Under the pieces are notes generated by a model. The model searched no databases. It had not been told where the DNA came from and saw only the letters and a list, made by a program, of their open reading frames with translations. DNA of 64,000 nt from DATJFH01 sp035495815 (GTDB lineage Bacteria > Acidobacteriota > Terriglobia > Bryobacterales > Bryobacteraceae): NCBI GenBank assembly GCA_035495815.1, contig DATJFH010000114.1, forward strand, positions 10,958 to 74,957. The letters run 5' to 3'. This document shows, piece by piece, positions 9,421 to 17,381 of this stretch (position 1 is the stretch's first letter; each line of letters opens with the position of its first letter). Position numbers and translations under genes: made by a program.

Positions 9421-9470
9421 CGAATTGTCAGGAAGCGAAAACAGAGGTTACAACGGCTGAGACGGGCGGG

Positions 9471-10898
9471 TCAAGGCGGGCAGACGATCCCGCCCGTCCC
9501 GCACAGCACGGGCGGTCCGTCGAATTGCCGGATTCGCGCCGGCCGCGTGACCTGATCGCAGTCGGGCAGCGGCTCGACGGAATAGTAGTTCAAACCGTAT
9601 CGCCAGCTTCGTTGAATCCCGTCCAGGCACACTTCGGCTTGGGAGGCGGCGATCTGCCGCCAGAGTGGGCGCGTCGAATACATCGCGTCGATCTGCGGAA
9701 ACGAGACTGTTTTCAGATAGACCACGGCGGCAGCGGCGGCGGCCGTGATGACGAGTGCGGCCGCGGAGCGCATACTCCTGGTGTCCAGGTACCAGACCGC
9801 GGCAGCCACCAGCAGCGGCGCCGTCCAGGCAGCGCTCCAGGCGGGAATCGAAGCTCGGGAGAGCCCCGCGGCGAGCGCCTGCGGAAGCATCGACGCCAGC
9901 GGAAACACCAGGCACATCAGAGCAGCGGAGGCGGCCAGGATCCAGCGCGCCGCGCCGCGCGCCCGGGCCAGCGCCACGCCGCCGATGACCGCCGCCGCGG
10001 GAACCAGAGGCAGGATGTAACCAGGGAGCTTGTTCGTCGCCTTGGAAAAAAAGAGCAGTCCGAAGCCCAGCCAAAGCAGCAGAAACCGGCAGCGGTCATC
10101 GCGCCATACTCGCCGGCTGAAGAAGAGGGCGAGTACGGGCGTCCAGGGGAAAAGGGCGGCGGCCAGCACCGGCAAATAGAACCAGCCGGGCTGCGGATGC
10201 AGCAGCGCCGGCGTCAGAAAGCGTTGGACATGGTGCTCCCAGAAAAAAATCCGCACGAATTCCGAGCCGTTTTTCGCATAACAAAGCCAATACCAGGGTA
10301 CGGTCACAAACAGGAACGCGGCCCAGGGCCGCCAGCCGAACAAATCCTTCCACCGCGCGCGGGCATACCAGCCGAACGGCAGCGCCAGAGCCAGGGGAAC
10401 CAGTCCTTTGGCCAGCACGGAGAATCCCAGCAGGGCTGCCGCGCCGGTCAGCCAGCCGGACGAGCCTCCACCGCGCCAGATCATTCCCGCCAGCATGGCC
10501 GCGGAGAAGAACGCGGTCATGGGCAGATCCGGCGACGGAATATAGCTGAAGGAAACCCAGCCGGCGCAGGCGCCGAGAATGGCCGTCGCGTACCCGGCGG
10601 TCTGGCCGTCGAAGACTCTGCGCACGGCCCACGCGAAGAACGCCAGGAAGGCCAGGCTCAACAGGGCCACCGGAGCGCGCGGCGCGGTTTCTTCGCCGAG
10701 TCCGAGGCGGAAGCCGGCCGCCGTCATCCAGTACAGCAGCGCCGGCTTTTCGAACCAGGGCCGCCCCCAGAGCCTGGGCGTGATCCAGTCGCTTGACCAC
10801 GCCATCTGCCGGCCGATGGCCGCGTAACGAGGCTCATCCGGGCCCAGCAGTCCGGTTCCGCTCAGCCGGAACAGATAGAGGAAAAAACAGCAGGCCAA
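9471..10898 (-). CDS. ArnT/PMT-type membrane glycosyltransferase (GT39/GT83-like)
   Basis: Polytopic protein with the family hallmark GPDEPRY in the first periplasmic loop, whose acidic residue is catalytic in ArnT and protein mannosyltransferases. About eleven further hydrophobic segments follow, then a soluble C-terminal region. Such enzymes transfer a sugar from a polyprenyl-phosphate carrier to lipid A or protein in the periplasm. The only canonical start is TTG at 10896-10898, which leaves the first membrane segment too short. The frame stays open to about 10990 and reads AAAALLILACCFFLYLF upstream, so the true protein probably begins earlier at a non-standard codon, or an upstream base is wrong. 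Treat the N-terminus as unresolved. Confidence 0.8.
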   Translation of the reverse strand: MACCFFLYLFRLSGTGLLGPDEPRYAAIGRQMAWSSDWITPRLWGRPWFEKPALLYWMTAAGFRLGLGEETAPRAPVALLSLAFLAFFAWAVRRVFDGQTAGYATAILGACAGWVSFSYIPSPDLPMTAFFSAAMLAGMIWRGGGSSGWLTGAAALLGFSVLAKGLVPLALALPFGWYARARWKDLFGWRPWAAFLFVTVPWYWLCYAKNGSEFVRIFFWEHHVQRFLTPALLHPQPGWFYLPVLAAALFPWTPVLALFFSRRVWRDDRCRFLLLWLGFGLLFFSKATNKLPGYILPLVPAAAVIGGVALARARGAARWILAASAALMCLVFPLASMLPQALAAGLSRASIPAWSAAWTAPLLVAAAVWYLDTRSMRSAAALVITAAAAAAVVYLKTVSFPQIDAMYSTRPLWRQIAASQAEVCLDGIQRSWRYGLNYYSVEPLPDCDQVTRPARIRQFDGPPVLCGTGGIVCPP

Positions 10899-10994
10899 AA
10901 TCAGCAGCGCCGCCGCGGCCGTGGCAGCGGGGCGTCCGGCGGCAGGTTTGGGGACGGGCGTCTGGTGAGCCGGGCGGATCGGTGTCGTGCCTCA

Positions 10995-11002
10995 ATTATA
11001 AT
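10995..11002 (+). promoter_or_regulatory. palindromic ATTATAAT, possible bidirectional -10 element
   Basis: ATTATAAT is its own reverse complement, so it offers TATAAT on both strands: plus 10997-11002 toward the HIT gene and minus 11000-10995 toward the ArnT-like gene. On the plus strand the GTG start is only nine bases past the hexamer, implying an mRNA with essentially no leader. No good -35 element is present for the plus direction. Confidence 0.5.
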
Positions 11003-11011
11003 AGTTGTATC

Positions 11012-11554
11012 GTGCGACTCGCCTTCTTACTGGCCCTGTGCGTCGGTGCGCCGCTAGTGGCCGACGTCCGGAACTGCGCCTGTGACGTCGACGTTCCCGA
11101 AACACTCACAGCCCGCGAGTGCAGCTTGTGCCGCGTCGCCGAGGAGCAGCCCCCCGGCCCGCCGGTCTTTTTCCTGAAGGACAACAATCCGCGCAAGCCG
11201 AATCGCATGCTGGTCCTGCCCCGAGCGCATCTGAAGGGCCCCAACTCCCTTTCCGACATGACTTCGAAGGACCGGCTGGTCCTGTGGACCGCGGCCATCG
11301 CCAAGGCGCGCGAGCTCTGGGGAGAGGAGTGGGGACTTGCCGTCAATGGCGAGACGGCCCGCACGCAGTGCCACGCTCACATCCACATCGGCAAGCTCCT
11401 GAACCTGGTGGAAACGCCGAAATTTATCGTCGTCCAAGGACCCGCGCAGATTCCGGCGCCCGCCGACGGTACCGGCCTGTGGGTACACCCGGCCGGCGGA
11501 AAACTTCACGTCCACCTGAACGAGCAGATTACGGAAACCGTCCTGTTGAGGTAA
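11012..11554 (+). CDS. exported HIT-family hydrolase
   Basis: 180-aa protein with the histidine-triad motif HAHIHIG at residues 121-127, whose His residues act on the alpha-phosphate of nucleotide conjugates. Unusually for HIT proteins it starts with a signal-peptide-like segment (VRLAFLLALCVGAPLVA). The mature N-terminus carries CxC and CxxC pairs (C22, C24, C37, C40), which could bind zinc or form disulfides. The GTG start at 11012 is chosen because it gives this signal and sits nine bases behind a TATAAT; upstream codons in the same frame lie inside the divergent gene. The altronate-dehydratase-family gene follows nine bases later. Substrate unknown; an exported nucleotide or CDP-lipid hydrolase is possible. 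Confidence 0.72.
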   Translation: MRLAFLLALCVGAPLVADVRNCACDVDVPETLTARECSLCRVAEEQPPGPPVFFLKDNNPRKPNRMLVLPRAHLKGPNSLSDMTSKDRLVLWTAAIAKARELWGEEWGLAVNGETARTQCHAHIHIGKLLNLVETPKFIVVQGPAQIPAPADGTGLWVHPAGGKLHVHLNEQITETVLLR

Positions 11555-11563
11555 CCTCAAAAC

Positions 11564-13099
11564 ATGCTTCTCGAAATCGCCAAGCTCCCCACCGCGGAAA
11601 ATTCCGCGATTCACTTGAATCCCAAGGACAACGTGGCGGTCGCCCGCGTTCCGCTCACGCCGGGCATGGAGCTGAAGATCGACGGGATTCCCATTAAGGT
11701 GCTCGACCCGGTTCCCGCCGGCCACAAGGTCGCGCTGGCCCCCATCCGGCCCGGGGAAATCGTGCTGCGATACGGCCAGGTGATCGGCCGGGCGAAGCAG
11801 CCGATCCAGCCGGGCAACCATATCCATACCCAGAACCTGGCTTTCGAAGAGCTGGAACTGAACTACGAGTTTCCCCAGGGCGAGATCCCGTACCCGGCGG
11901 CGCCGGCCCGGATGCCGACCTTCATGGGATATCCCCGCGAGGACGGGCGTGTCGGCACGCGTAATTACATCGCTGTGGTGGCCGCCAGCAACTGCGCCGC
12001 CCACACCTCGGAGATGATCGCCGGCAGCTTCGAAAGCGCGCTGCTGCCGCCCAACATCGACGGCGTGGTCGCCTTCCCGCATGGCGACGGTTGCGGCCAG
12101 ACCATGGGTCCGGACACCGATCAGCTCCGCCGCACCCTGGCGGGCGTGCTGGCGCATCCCAACATCGCCGCCGCCGTGATCCTGGGGCTGGGGTGCGAAG
12201 TCAACCAGATCGATCATTACCTCGGACCGGGAGGTCCGCGCAGCGAGCGGCTGGCGGGCATGACGCTTCAGGACAGCGGCGGCACGCTGGGCGCGCTCGA
12301 CAGGGCGCGTCGCGAAATCCTCAAGTTCATGGAAAAGGCGGCCGCCGAAAAGCGCGTGGAGGTTCCGGCGTCAAAAATCGTGCTGGGTTTGAACTGCGGC
12401 GGATCGGATTCCTTCTCCGGCATCACCGCCAACCCGGCGCTGGGCGTCTGCTCCGACATGCTGGCCGAGCTCGGCGGGACCGCCGTGCTGGCCGAGACGA
12501 CGGAAATTTTCGGCGCGGAGCACCTGCTGGTCCGCCGCGCGCGGAACCGGCGCGTCGCCGAAAAGCTGCTCGGGTTCGTGCGGGGCTACAAGCAGTACCT
12601 GAACCGCTTCGGCGGCAGCTTCGATGACAACCCGTCGCCCGGGAACAAAGAGGGCGGCCTGTCCAACATTCTGGAAAAGTCGCTGGGCGCGGTAGCCAAG
12701 GCGGGCAGTTCGCCTATGATGGACGCGGTGGACTACGCCGAAAAAATCGATTCGCCAGGTTTCGTCTTCATGAACACGCCGGGGTACGATCCTGCCTCGC
12801 TCACGGGACTGGCCGCCGGCGGGTGCAATCTGATCGCGTTCACCACGGGCCGCGGCAGCGCCATCGGCTTCCCCTCAATTCCGGTGATCAAGATCGCCAG
12901 CAACAGCGTCACCTACCGCCGCATGACCGACAACATGGACGTGAACGGCGGCGCGATCGCCGACGGGGAGAAGACCGTCGCTCAGGTTGGCCAGGAGATT
13001 TTCGACCTGATGATGGAGGTCGCCTCCGGCCGCAAAACCTGCGCCGAACGCCTGGGCCACAAGGAATTCGTGCCCTGGCGTATCGGCCCGATGATGTAG
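11564..13099 (+). CDS. uxaA: UxaA-family altronate dehydratase
   Basis: 511 aa with the full two-part architecture: an N-terminal SAF-like domain (about residues 5-90) joined to the large C-terminal catalytic domain that begins with GYPREDGRVGTRN. Family motifs include SNCAAH, GDGCGQT, GLGCE and LNCGGSDSFSGITANPA, with cysteines likely to bind the iron cofactor. UxaA dehydrates D-altronate to 2-keto-3-deoxygluconate in galacturonate breakdown; relatives act on galactarate or sulfolactate, so the exact substrate is open. It begins nine bases after the HIT gene, and the end of that gene forms GAGGTaACCTC, a short palindrome that also supplies the Shine-Dalgarno GAGGT. Confidence 0.85.
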   Translation: MLLEIAKLPTAENSAIHLNPKDNVAVARVPLTPGMELKIDGIPIKVLDPVPAGHKVALAPIRPGEIVLRYGQVIGRAKQPIQPGNHIHTQNLAFEELELNYEFPQGEIPYPAAPARMPTFMGYPREDGRVGTRNYIAVVAASNCAAHTSEMIAGSFESALLPPNIDGVVAFPHGDGCGQTMGPDTDQLRRTLAGVLAHPNIAAAVILGLGCEVNQIDHYLGPGGPRSERLAGMTLQDSGGTLGALDRARREILKFMEKAAAEKRVEVPASKIVLGLNCGGSDSFSGITANPALGVCSDMLAELGGTAVLAETTEIFGAEHLLVRRARNRRVAEKLLGFVRGYKQYLNRFGGSFDDNPSPGNKEGGLSNILEKSLGAVAKAGSSPMMDAVDYAEKIDSPGFVFMNTPGYDPASLTGLAAGGCNLIAFTTGRGSAIGFPSIPVIKIASNSVTYRRMTDNMDVNGGAIADGEKTVAQVGQEIFDLMMEVASGRKTCAERLGHKEFVPWRIGPMM

Positions 13100-13103
13100 C
13101 GCG

Positions 13104-13111
13104 TATACAAT
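13104..13111 (+). promoter_or_regulatory. candidate -10 box just before the DsbA-like gene
   Basis: TATACAAT lies 6-8 bases before the ATG at 13118, depending on whether TACAAT or TATACA is the hexamer. If used, the mRNA would be leaderless, although AAGAG directly before the ATG could also act as a weak ribosome site. Confidence 0.4.
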
Positions 13112-13117
13112 TAAGAG

Positions 13118-14044
13118 ATGTCCCGCACGGCTCGATTCCTGCTCACGACCTGCCTGATGCTGCCGCTGGCGTATCCGGCGGAGGTGAAGAAATCCGCCCT
13201 CGACAAGCCGACTCTCGAGGCCTACGTGCGCCACCTGTTCGTGTGGGGGCCACAGATCAAGGTAGAGATCGGCGACGCCAAGCCCGCTCCCCTGCCTGGA
13301 ATGATGGAAGTCGCCGTTCGCGCCTCGGCGGGTCAGGCTACGCAGGACGAAATCTTCTACATTTCCAGGGATGGGCAGAAGCTGCTTCGAGGCAACATTT
13401 TCGATGTAAAGGAAAACCCGTTCAAAGTGGACCTGGACCGGCTCAAGACCGACCAGGCGCCCAGCTTCGGCACGCCCGGCGCTCCCGTGGTGCTGGTGTT
13501 GTTCAGCGATTTCCAGTGTCCTTATTGCAAGGAAGAAGCCAAGATGCTGCGCGGCAATATTCTGAGCGCCTATCCCAAGCAGGTGAGGGTTTACTTCAAG
13601 GACCTGCCGCTCGAGCAGATTCATCCGTGGGCCAAAACCGCCGCGCTGGCCGGGCGCTGCGTGTACAAGCAGAATCCGGCGGCGTTCTGGGATTATCACG
13701 ACTGGGTCTACGAGCACCAGGCTGAGATCACCAAGGAGAACTTCCGCGAGAAGGTCCTCGAGTTCTCGAAGACGAAAGAGATCGACGTCCTCCAGTTCGG
13801 CCGTTGTATCGATACCAGGGCCGCTGAGCCGGAAGTAGAGAAGTCCGTGGCCGAAGCGCGCGAATTGCGAGTGAACTCCACGCCGACTTTGTTTGTGAAC
13901 GGCCGCCGGCTGCCCTCGCAGGTGGCTTGGCCCGACCTGCGCCAGATCATCGACCAGGAGATTGAATACCAGAAGACCGCCAAGAACGCGGGCGAAGATT
14001 GCGGGTGCGAGGTCAAACTGCCTTCGCCCTTTTTGAATAAGTAG
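13118..14044 (+). CDS. exported DsbA-like thioredoxin-fold protein
   Basis: 308 aa with a signal peptide (RFLLTTCLMLPLAYPA), an N-terminal extension of about 100 residues, and a DsbA/thioredoxin domain. The redox motif is CPYC at residues 134-137 in FSDFQCPYCKEE; a cis-proline loop follows in NSTPTLFVNG. It probably makes or isomerises disulfides in exported proteins. Two extra cysteines near the C-terminus (DCGCE) are unusual and could bind a metal or form a second pair. It follows the UxaA gene by 18 bp and precedes an M28 peptidase. A disulfide role fits the many exported proteins in this window, but no specific client can be named. Confidence 0.85.
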   Translation: MSRTARFLLTTCLMLPLAYPAEVKKSALDKPTLEAYVRHLFVWGPQIKVEIGDAKPAPLPGMMEVAVRASAGQATQDEIFYISRDGQKLLRGNIFDVKENPFKVDLDRLKTDQAPSFGTPGAPVVLVLFSDFQCPYCKEEAKMLRGNILSAYPKQVRVYFKDLPLEQIHPWAKTAALAGRCVYKQNPAAFWDYHDWVYEHQAEITKENFREKVLEFSKTKEIDVLQFGRCIDTRAAEPEVEKSVAEARELRVNSTPTLFVNGRRLPSQVAWPDLRQIIDQEIEYQKTAKNAGEDCGCEVKLPSPFLNK

Positions 14045-14127
14045 TGTCGAGGAAACCGGGATGAATTTTCCGGAGCGGACCGCTCCGGCGGACACCTCCC
14101 GGAGTAAGCACTAGGCGGCCGACATCG

Positions 14128-15975
14128 ATGAAGATTTCCTACAGATTGCGCGCTCTGGCGCTGATTACGGCAGCTTCCCTGGCCTCTGGCGCGGCGCGCC
14201 ACGGAGCGGAAGCTTTCGACGCGCAGCGCTACCTTGCGCATGTGAAGTTTCTTGCGTCTGAAGCACTGCGTGGACGCGCCAGCGGATCGCCCGAACTCGA
14301 GAAGGCGGCCGCCTATATCGGCAGACAGTTCAAAGCGGCCGGGCTCCAGCCGCTCGACGGCAAGAGCTACCTCCAGCCCTTTCCGGTGACCACCAACGCC
14401 AGGCTCGGAACCGACAATCATTTCGAATACACGCAGAACGGGAAGACTACGGCGCTCAAGTTCGACGACGAATTCATGCCCTTCAACTTTTCCTCCCGCG
14501 CCAGGGTGAGGGGCGAGGTCGTATTCGTGGGATATGGCATCACCGCCCGCGAATACAACTATGACGATTACGCCGGCGTGGATGTGAAAGACAAGCTCGT
14601 TCTGGTCCTGAGGCACGAGCCTCAGGAATATGACGAAAAGAGCGTCTTTGCCGGAAAGGTTTATACCGAGCACTCGCAGTTCTTCAGCAAGGTGGTGAAC
14701 GCCAAGAACCACGGAGCCCGCGGCGTGATTCTGATCAATGACCGTTCGAGCCATCGCGGCGACGCGGACCAGCTCGAGTCCTTCGGCAAGACCGCCGGCC
14801 CGGCTGACGGCGGTATCCCGTTCGTCCAGATCAAAGCCGAGGTGGCCGAGGGCTGGTTGACCGGCGCCGGCAAGAATCTCGATGACCTTGCCGCCCAGAT
14901 CGATAGGGATCTCAAACCCCGCTCCTTCCCGCTGCCGGGTCTGGAAGCGATGGAGAACGTGGACGTGGAACGGGCGGTGAAAACCGTGCACAACGTCGCC
15001 GGCTATCTACCGGGAACAACCTCCGAGTACGTGGTGATCGGCGCCCATTACGATCACCTGGGTTTGGGAGAGCAGTTCTCGATGGCGCCCTCGCTGGCGG
15101 GCACGATTCATCCCGGCGCCGATGACAATGCGTCCGGCTCGGCGGGCGTGATCGAATTGGCCCGGATTCTCGCAGCCGAGCCCAAACCGAAGCGCGGCGT
15201 CCTGTTCATGACCTTCGCCGGCGAGGAATTGGGTTTGCTCGGCTCCAGCTTTTACGTGAACCATCCCGGTTTGCCGCTCGATAAGGCCGTTGCCATGATC
15301 AACATGGACATGATCGGACGGATCCGGGAAGGCAAAGTCTATATCGGGGGGGCCGGCACCGGCGCCAACCTCCGTCCGATGCTGGAGCAGGTGATTCCCA
15401 AGTATAAGCTCAAGGTGGACTTTTCCGATAATACCGGCTACGGATCGAGCGATCATACCTCCTTCACCACCAAGCAGGTGCCCGTGCTCTTCTTCTTCTC
15501 CGGCCTGCACTCGGATTATCACAAGCCGAGCGATACCTGGGACAAGATCGACGCCGTCGATGCGGTCACGCTGCTGAAGCTGGTGGCCGAGGTCACCGGC
15601 AGGCTTCAGGAGGATTCAGGACGGCCCCAGTTCGTTCGGGTCAAAGCCCCAGCCGGACCCCATGGCGCCCCGTCGGCAGGCGACTCGCCGGCCGCCGGTT
15701 CGGGCTATGGGCCCTATTTCGGAAGTATTCCGGATTTCGGCGAGATCCCGAACGGAGTGAAATTCGCGGATGTGAAGGAAGGTTCCCCCGCCTCCAAGGC
15801 CGGTCTGCGGGGCGGCGATATCCTTATTGAATTTGATTCCAAGAAGATACAGAACCTGTACGACTTCACCTACGCGCTCCGTAGTAAGAAACCCGGAGAT
15901 GAGGTACTAGTAAAGGTGTTACGCGGTAACGATACCATTTCCGCTACGGTTCTGCTGACGAAGCGTGTAGAATAG
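14128..15975 (+). CDS. exported M28 metallopeptidase with PA and PDZ domains
   Basis: 615 aa. A signal peptide (ALALITAASLASGA) is followed by an M28 N-terminal part, a protease-associated insert around residues 130-280, the di-zinc aminopeptidase core, and a C-terminal PDZ domain at about 520-612 (FADVKEGSPASKAGLRGGD). Zinc and catalytic residues are visible in GAHYDHLG (about 305), HPGADDN, FAGEELG and SDHTSF. M28 enzymes release N-terminal amino acids from peptides. The PDZ may recruit substrate or limit access. No start-deciding site beyond the ATG; upstream gap is 83 bp. Confidence 0.88.
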   Translation: MKISYRLRALALITAASLASGAARHGAEAFDAQRYLAHVKFLASEALRGRASGSPELEKAAAYIGRQFKAAGLQPLDGKSYLQPFPVTTNARLGTDNHFEYTQNGKTTALKFDDEFMPFNFSSRARVRGEVVFVGYGITAREYNYDDYAGVDVKDKLVLVLRHEPQEYDEKSVFAGKVYTEHSQFFSKVVNAKNHGARGVILINDRSSHRGDADQLESFGKTAGPADGGIPFVQIKAEVAEGWLTGAGKNLDDLAAQIDRDLKPRSFPLPGLEAMENVDVERAVKTVHNVAGYLPGTTSEYVVIGAHYDHLGLGEQFSMAPSLAGTIHPGADDNASGSAGVIELARILAAEPKPKRGVLFMTFAGEELGLLGSSFYVNHPGLPLDKAVAMINMDMIGRIREGKVYIGGAGTGANLRPMLEQVIPKYKLKVDFSDNTGYGSSDHTSFTTKQVPVLFFFSGLHSDYHKPSDTWDKIDAVDAVTLLKLVAEVTGRLQEDSGRPQFVRVKAPAGPHGAPSAGDSPAAGSGYGPYFGSIPDFGEIPNGVKFADVKEGSPASKAGLRGGDILIEFDSKKIQNLYDFTYALRSKKPGDEVLVKVLRGNDTISATVLLTKRVE

Positions 15976-16016
15976 AGCCGGGGCTAGTCATTTCCGAGAG
16001 TAGGACGATAAGAGGG

Positions 16017-16667
16017 ATGTTGGAGCACATGACAGAGAATATGGCGCGTGGAGCAATAGGCTCTTCCGTGTTGGGCGCGCGGAAATGGGAGCTGCCGCCT
16101 CTCATCCTTCACCCCTTTTCCGATCAATCCGGTCCGGGGAAGCTGGTTCAGAGTTCAAGGGCCAGTTTGATGCTGAACGGGCTGCTTCCTAATGACGAAT
16201 CAACCGAAGACGAGCTCACCCGGAAATTGCTCGAAGGCCGCATCTGTGAGATCAGGATGCTGTTCTTCGTGGGCAAGGATCTCATGCGTTGGGTGGCCCA
16301 GTGCCTGGATTTTGTCAGTAGCATTCCGCAATTGAAGGACGCCGGTATTTGCGAGCAGAGCTTCGCCGAGTTCCTGGTTCAGAATCCGCCGGAGCCCGTG
16401 CGCGCCAAGCTTCGCGGATGGGGCGTTTTTGACTATAAATCGATTTTTTCACGGGCCATCGGCCTGAACGCCGTCTTCTCCTCGCCGCCCGATGAAACCC
16501 AGGTCTCGAGCGAGTTCATCCGCAACTATTTCCGCTACGCCGACCACATGTTCGCCTGCCGCCAGCAGATGCAGGCTTTCACCGAAGTGACCGTTGAAAA
16601 TTTCCAGTTCGAGATCTACGCTTCGGGTGAATACTCCCGCCTGCTCGAAAAATCCTGGGAAGAGTAA
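16017..16667 (+). CDS. conserved-looking hypothetical protein, 216 aa
   Basis: I do not recognise this family. The protein is soluble-looking, without signal peptide or membrane segment. It is rich in helical, amphipathic stretches, with aromatic-rich ends (FIRNYFRYADHMFACRQQMQ). RICEIRMLFFVGKDLMRWVAQ near the middle could form a helix-helix interface. Codon use matches the neighbours, and the gene ends six bases before the convergent lexA gene. An alternative start is the ATG at 16029, preceded by GGAG. Position between an M28 peptidase and lexA gives no function. Confidence 0.65.
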   Translation: MLEHMTENMARGAIGSSVLGARKWELPPLILHPFSDQSGPGKLVQSSRASLMLNGLLPNDESTEDELTRKLLEGRICEIRMLFFVGKDLMRWVAQCLDFVSSIPQLKDAGICEQSFAEFLVQNPPEPVRAKLRGWGVFDYKSIFSRAIGLNAVFSSPPDETQVSSEFIRNYFRYADHMFACRQQMQAFTEVTVENFQFEIYASGEYSRLLEKSWEE

Positions 16668-16673
16668 AGAGCC

Positions 16674-17300
16674 TCAACGGTATTTCCGCAGCACCGCCAG
16701 GACCTTCCCCTGAACCTGTAAGTCCTTCCGGGCCACGTAAATGGCTTGCAGCGAGGCATTCGCCGGCTGCAGCCGGATCCGGTCGTCGGGTTCCCTGTAG
16801 AAACGCTTCAGCGTCGTTTCCGTTCCTTCGATCAGTGCCGCTACGATGTCGCCGTCCCGGATCTGCGACGTACGCTCCACCAGAACCAGGTCGCCGCTGC
16901 AGATATGATCTTCGATCATCGAGTCCCCCCGGACTTCGAGCGCAAAGACGTCCGGGTTTCCCAACAGGTCACCGAACCGTACCGCTTCGCGCTGCTCCAC
17001 CGCCTCCACCGGCGCCCCCGCCGCAATCCGACCCACCAGGGGGATCTCGAGCGGAGTATCCTGCCTTTGCCTGCGCTGCTCCTGAAAGTACTTAGGCCCC
17101 AGGTCCAGGCTCCGGCTCTGATTGAACCCGCGTTTCAGATACTGCTTGTTCTCGAGGGTCGAGATGTGCTTATGAACGGTCGCCAGCGACGCCAAGTCGA
17201 GGCCTTTGGCGATCTCTTCATAGCTCGGGCTGTATCCGTTGTCGTCCACGAAATGCGCCACGAAATCCAACACCTGCTTCTGCCGCTTGGTGACTGCCAT
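16674..17300 (-). CDS. lexA: LexA repressor
   Basis: 208-aa SOS repressor and self-cleaving protease. The N-terminal winged helix-turn-helix (residues 1-65) begins TKRQKQVLDF and includes the recognition helix around LATVHKHIS. The cleavage site is A94-G95 in RIAAGAPVEA. The catalytic dyad is S127 (GDSMIED) and K165 (TTLKRF). RecA filaments trigger cleavage and so derepress DNA-repair genes. Start is secure: AGGAGG lies at 17305-17310, five bases before the ATG. A promoter with TTGACT and AACAAT at 17-bp spacing lies upstream. I could not identify a convincing LexA box by eye. Confidence 0.95.
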   Translation of the reverse strand: MAVTKRQKQVLDFVAHFVDDNGYSPSYEEIAKGLDLASLATVHKHISTLENKQYLKRGFNQSRSLDLGPKYFQEQRRQRQDTPLEIPLVGRIAAGAPVEAVEQREAVRFGDLLGNPDVFALEVRGDSMIEDHICSGDLVLVERTSQIRDGDIVAALIEGTETTLKRFYREPDDRIRLQPANASLQAIYVARKDLQVQGKVLAVLRKYR

Positions 17301-17325
17301 TGTTCCTCCTGGTCAACTCCTTTTC

Positions 17326-17354
17326 ATTGTTGGCGAAGAAAAAGGGAAAGTCAA
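17326..17354 (-). promoter_or_regulatory. lexA promoter candidate
   Basis: On the minus strand TTGACT (17349-17354) is followed by exactly 17 bases and AACAAT (17326-17331), a good housekeeping-sigma promoter upstream of lexA. The expected operator overlapping it could not be recognised. Confidence 0.5.
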
Positions 17355-17381
17355 CTGGATTTCGTGGGACGCCGGGGAAAA

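Noticed and set aside
17301..17381. LexA operator upstream of lexA
   Set aside because: I looked for GTTC/GAAC-type and CGAAC-N4-GTTCG-type boxes and found no convincing palindrome; the operator in this phylum may differ.
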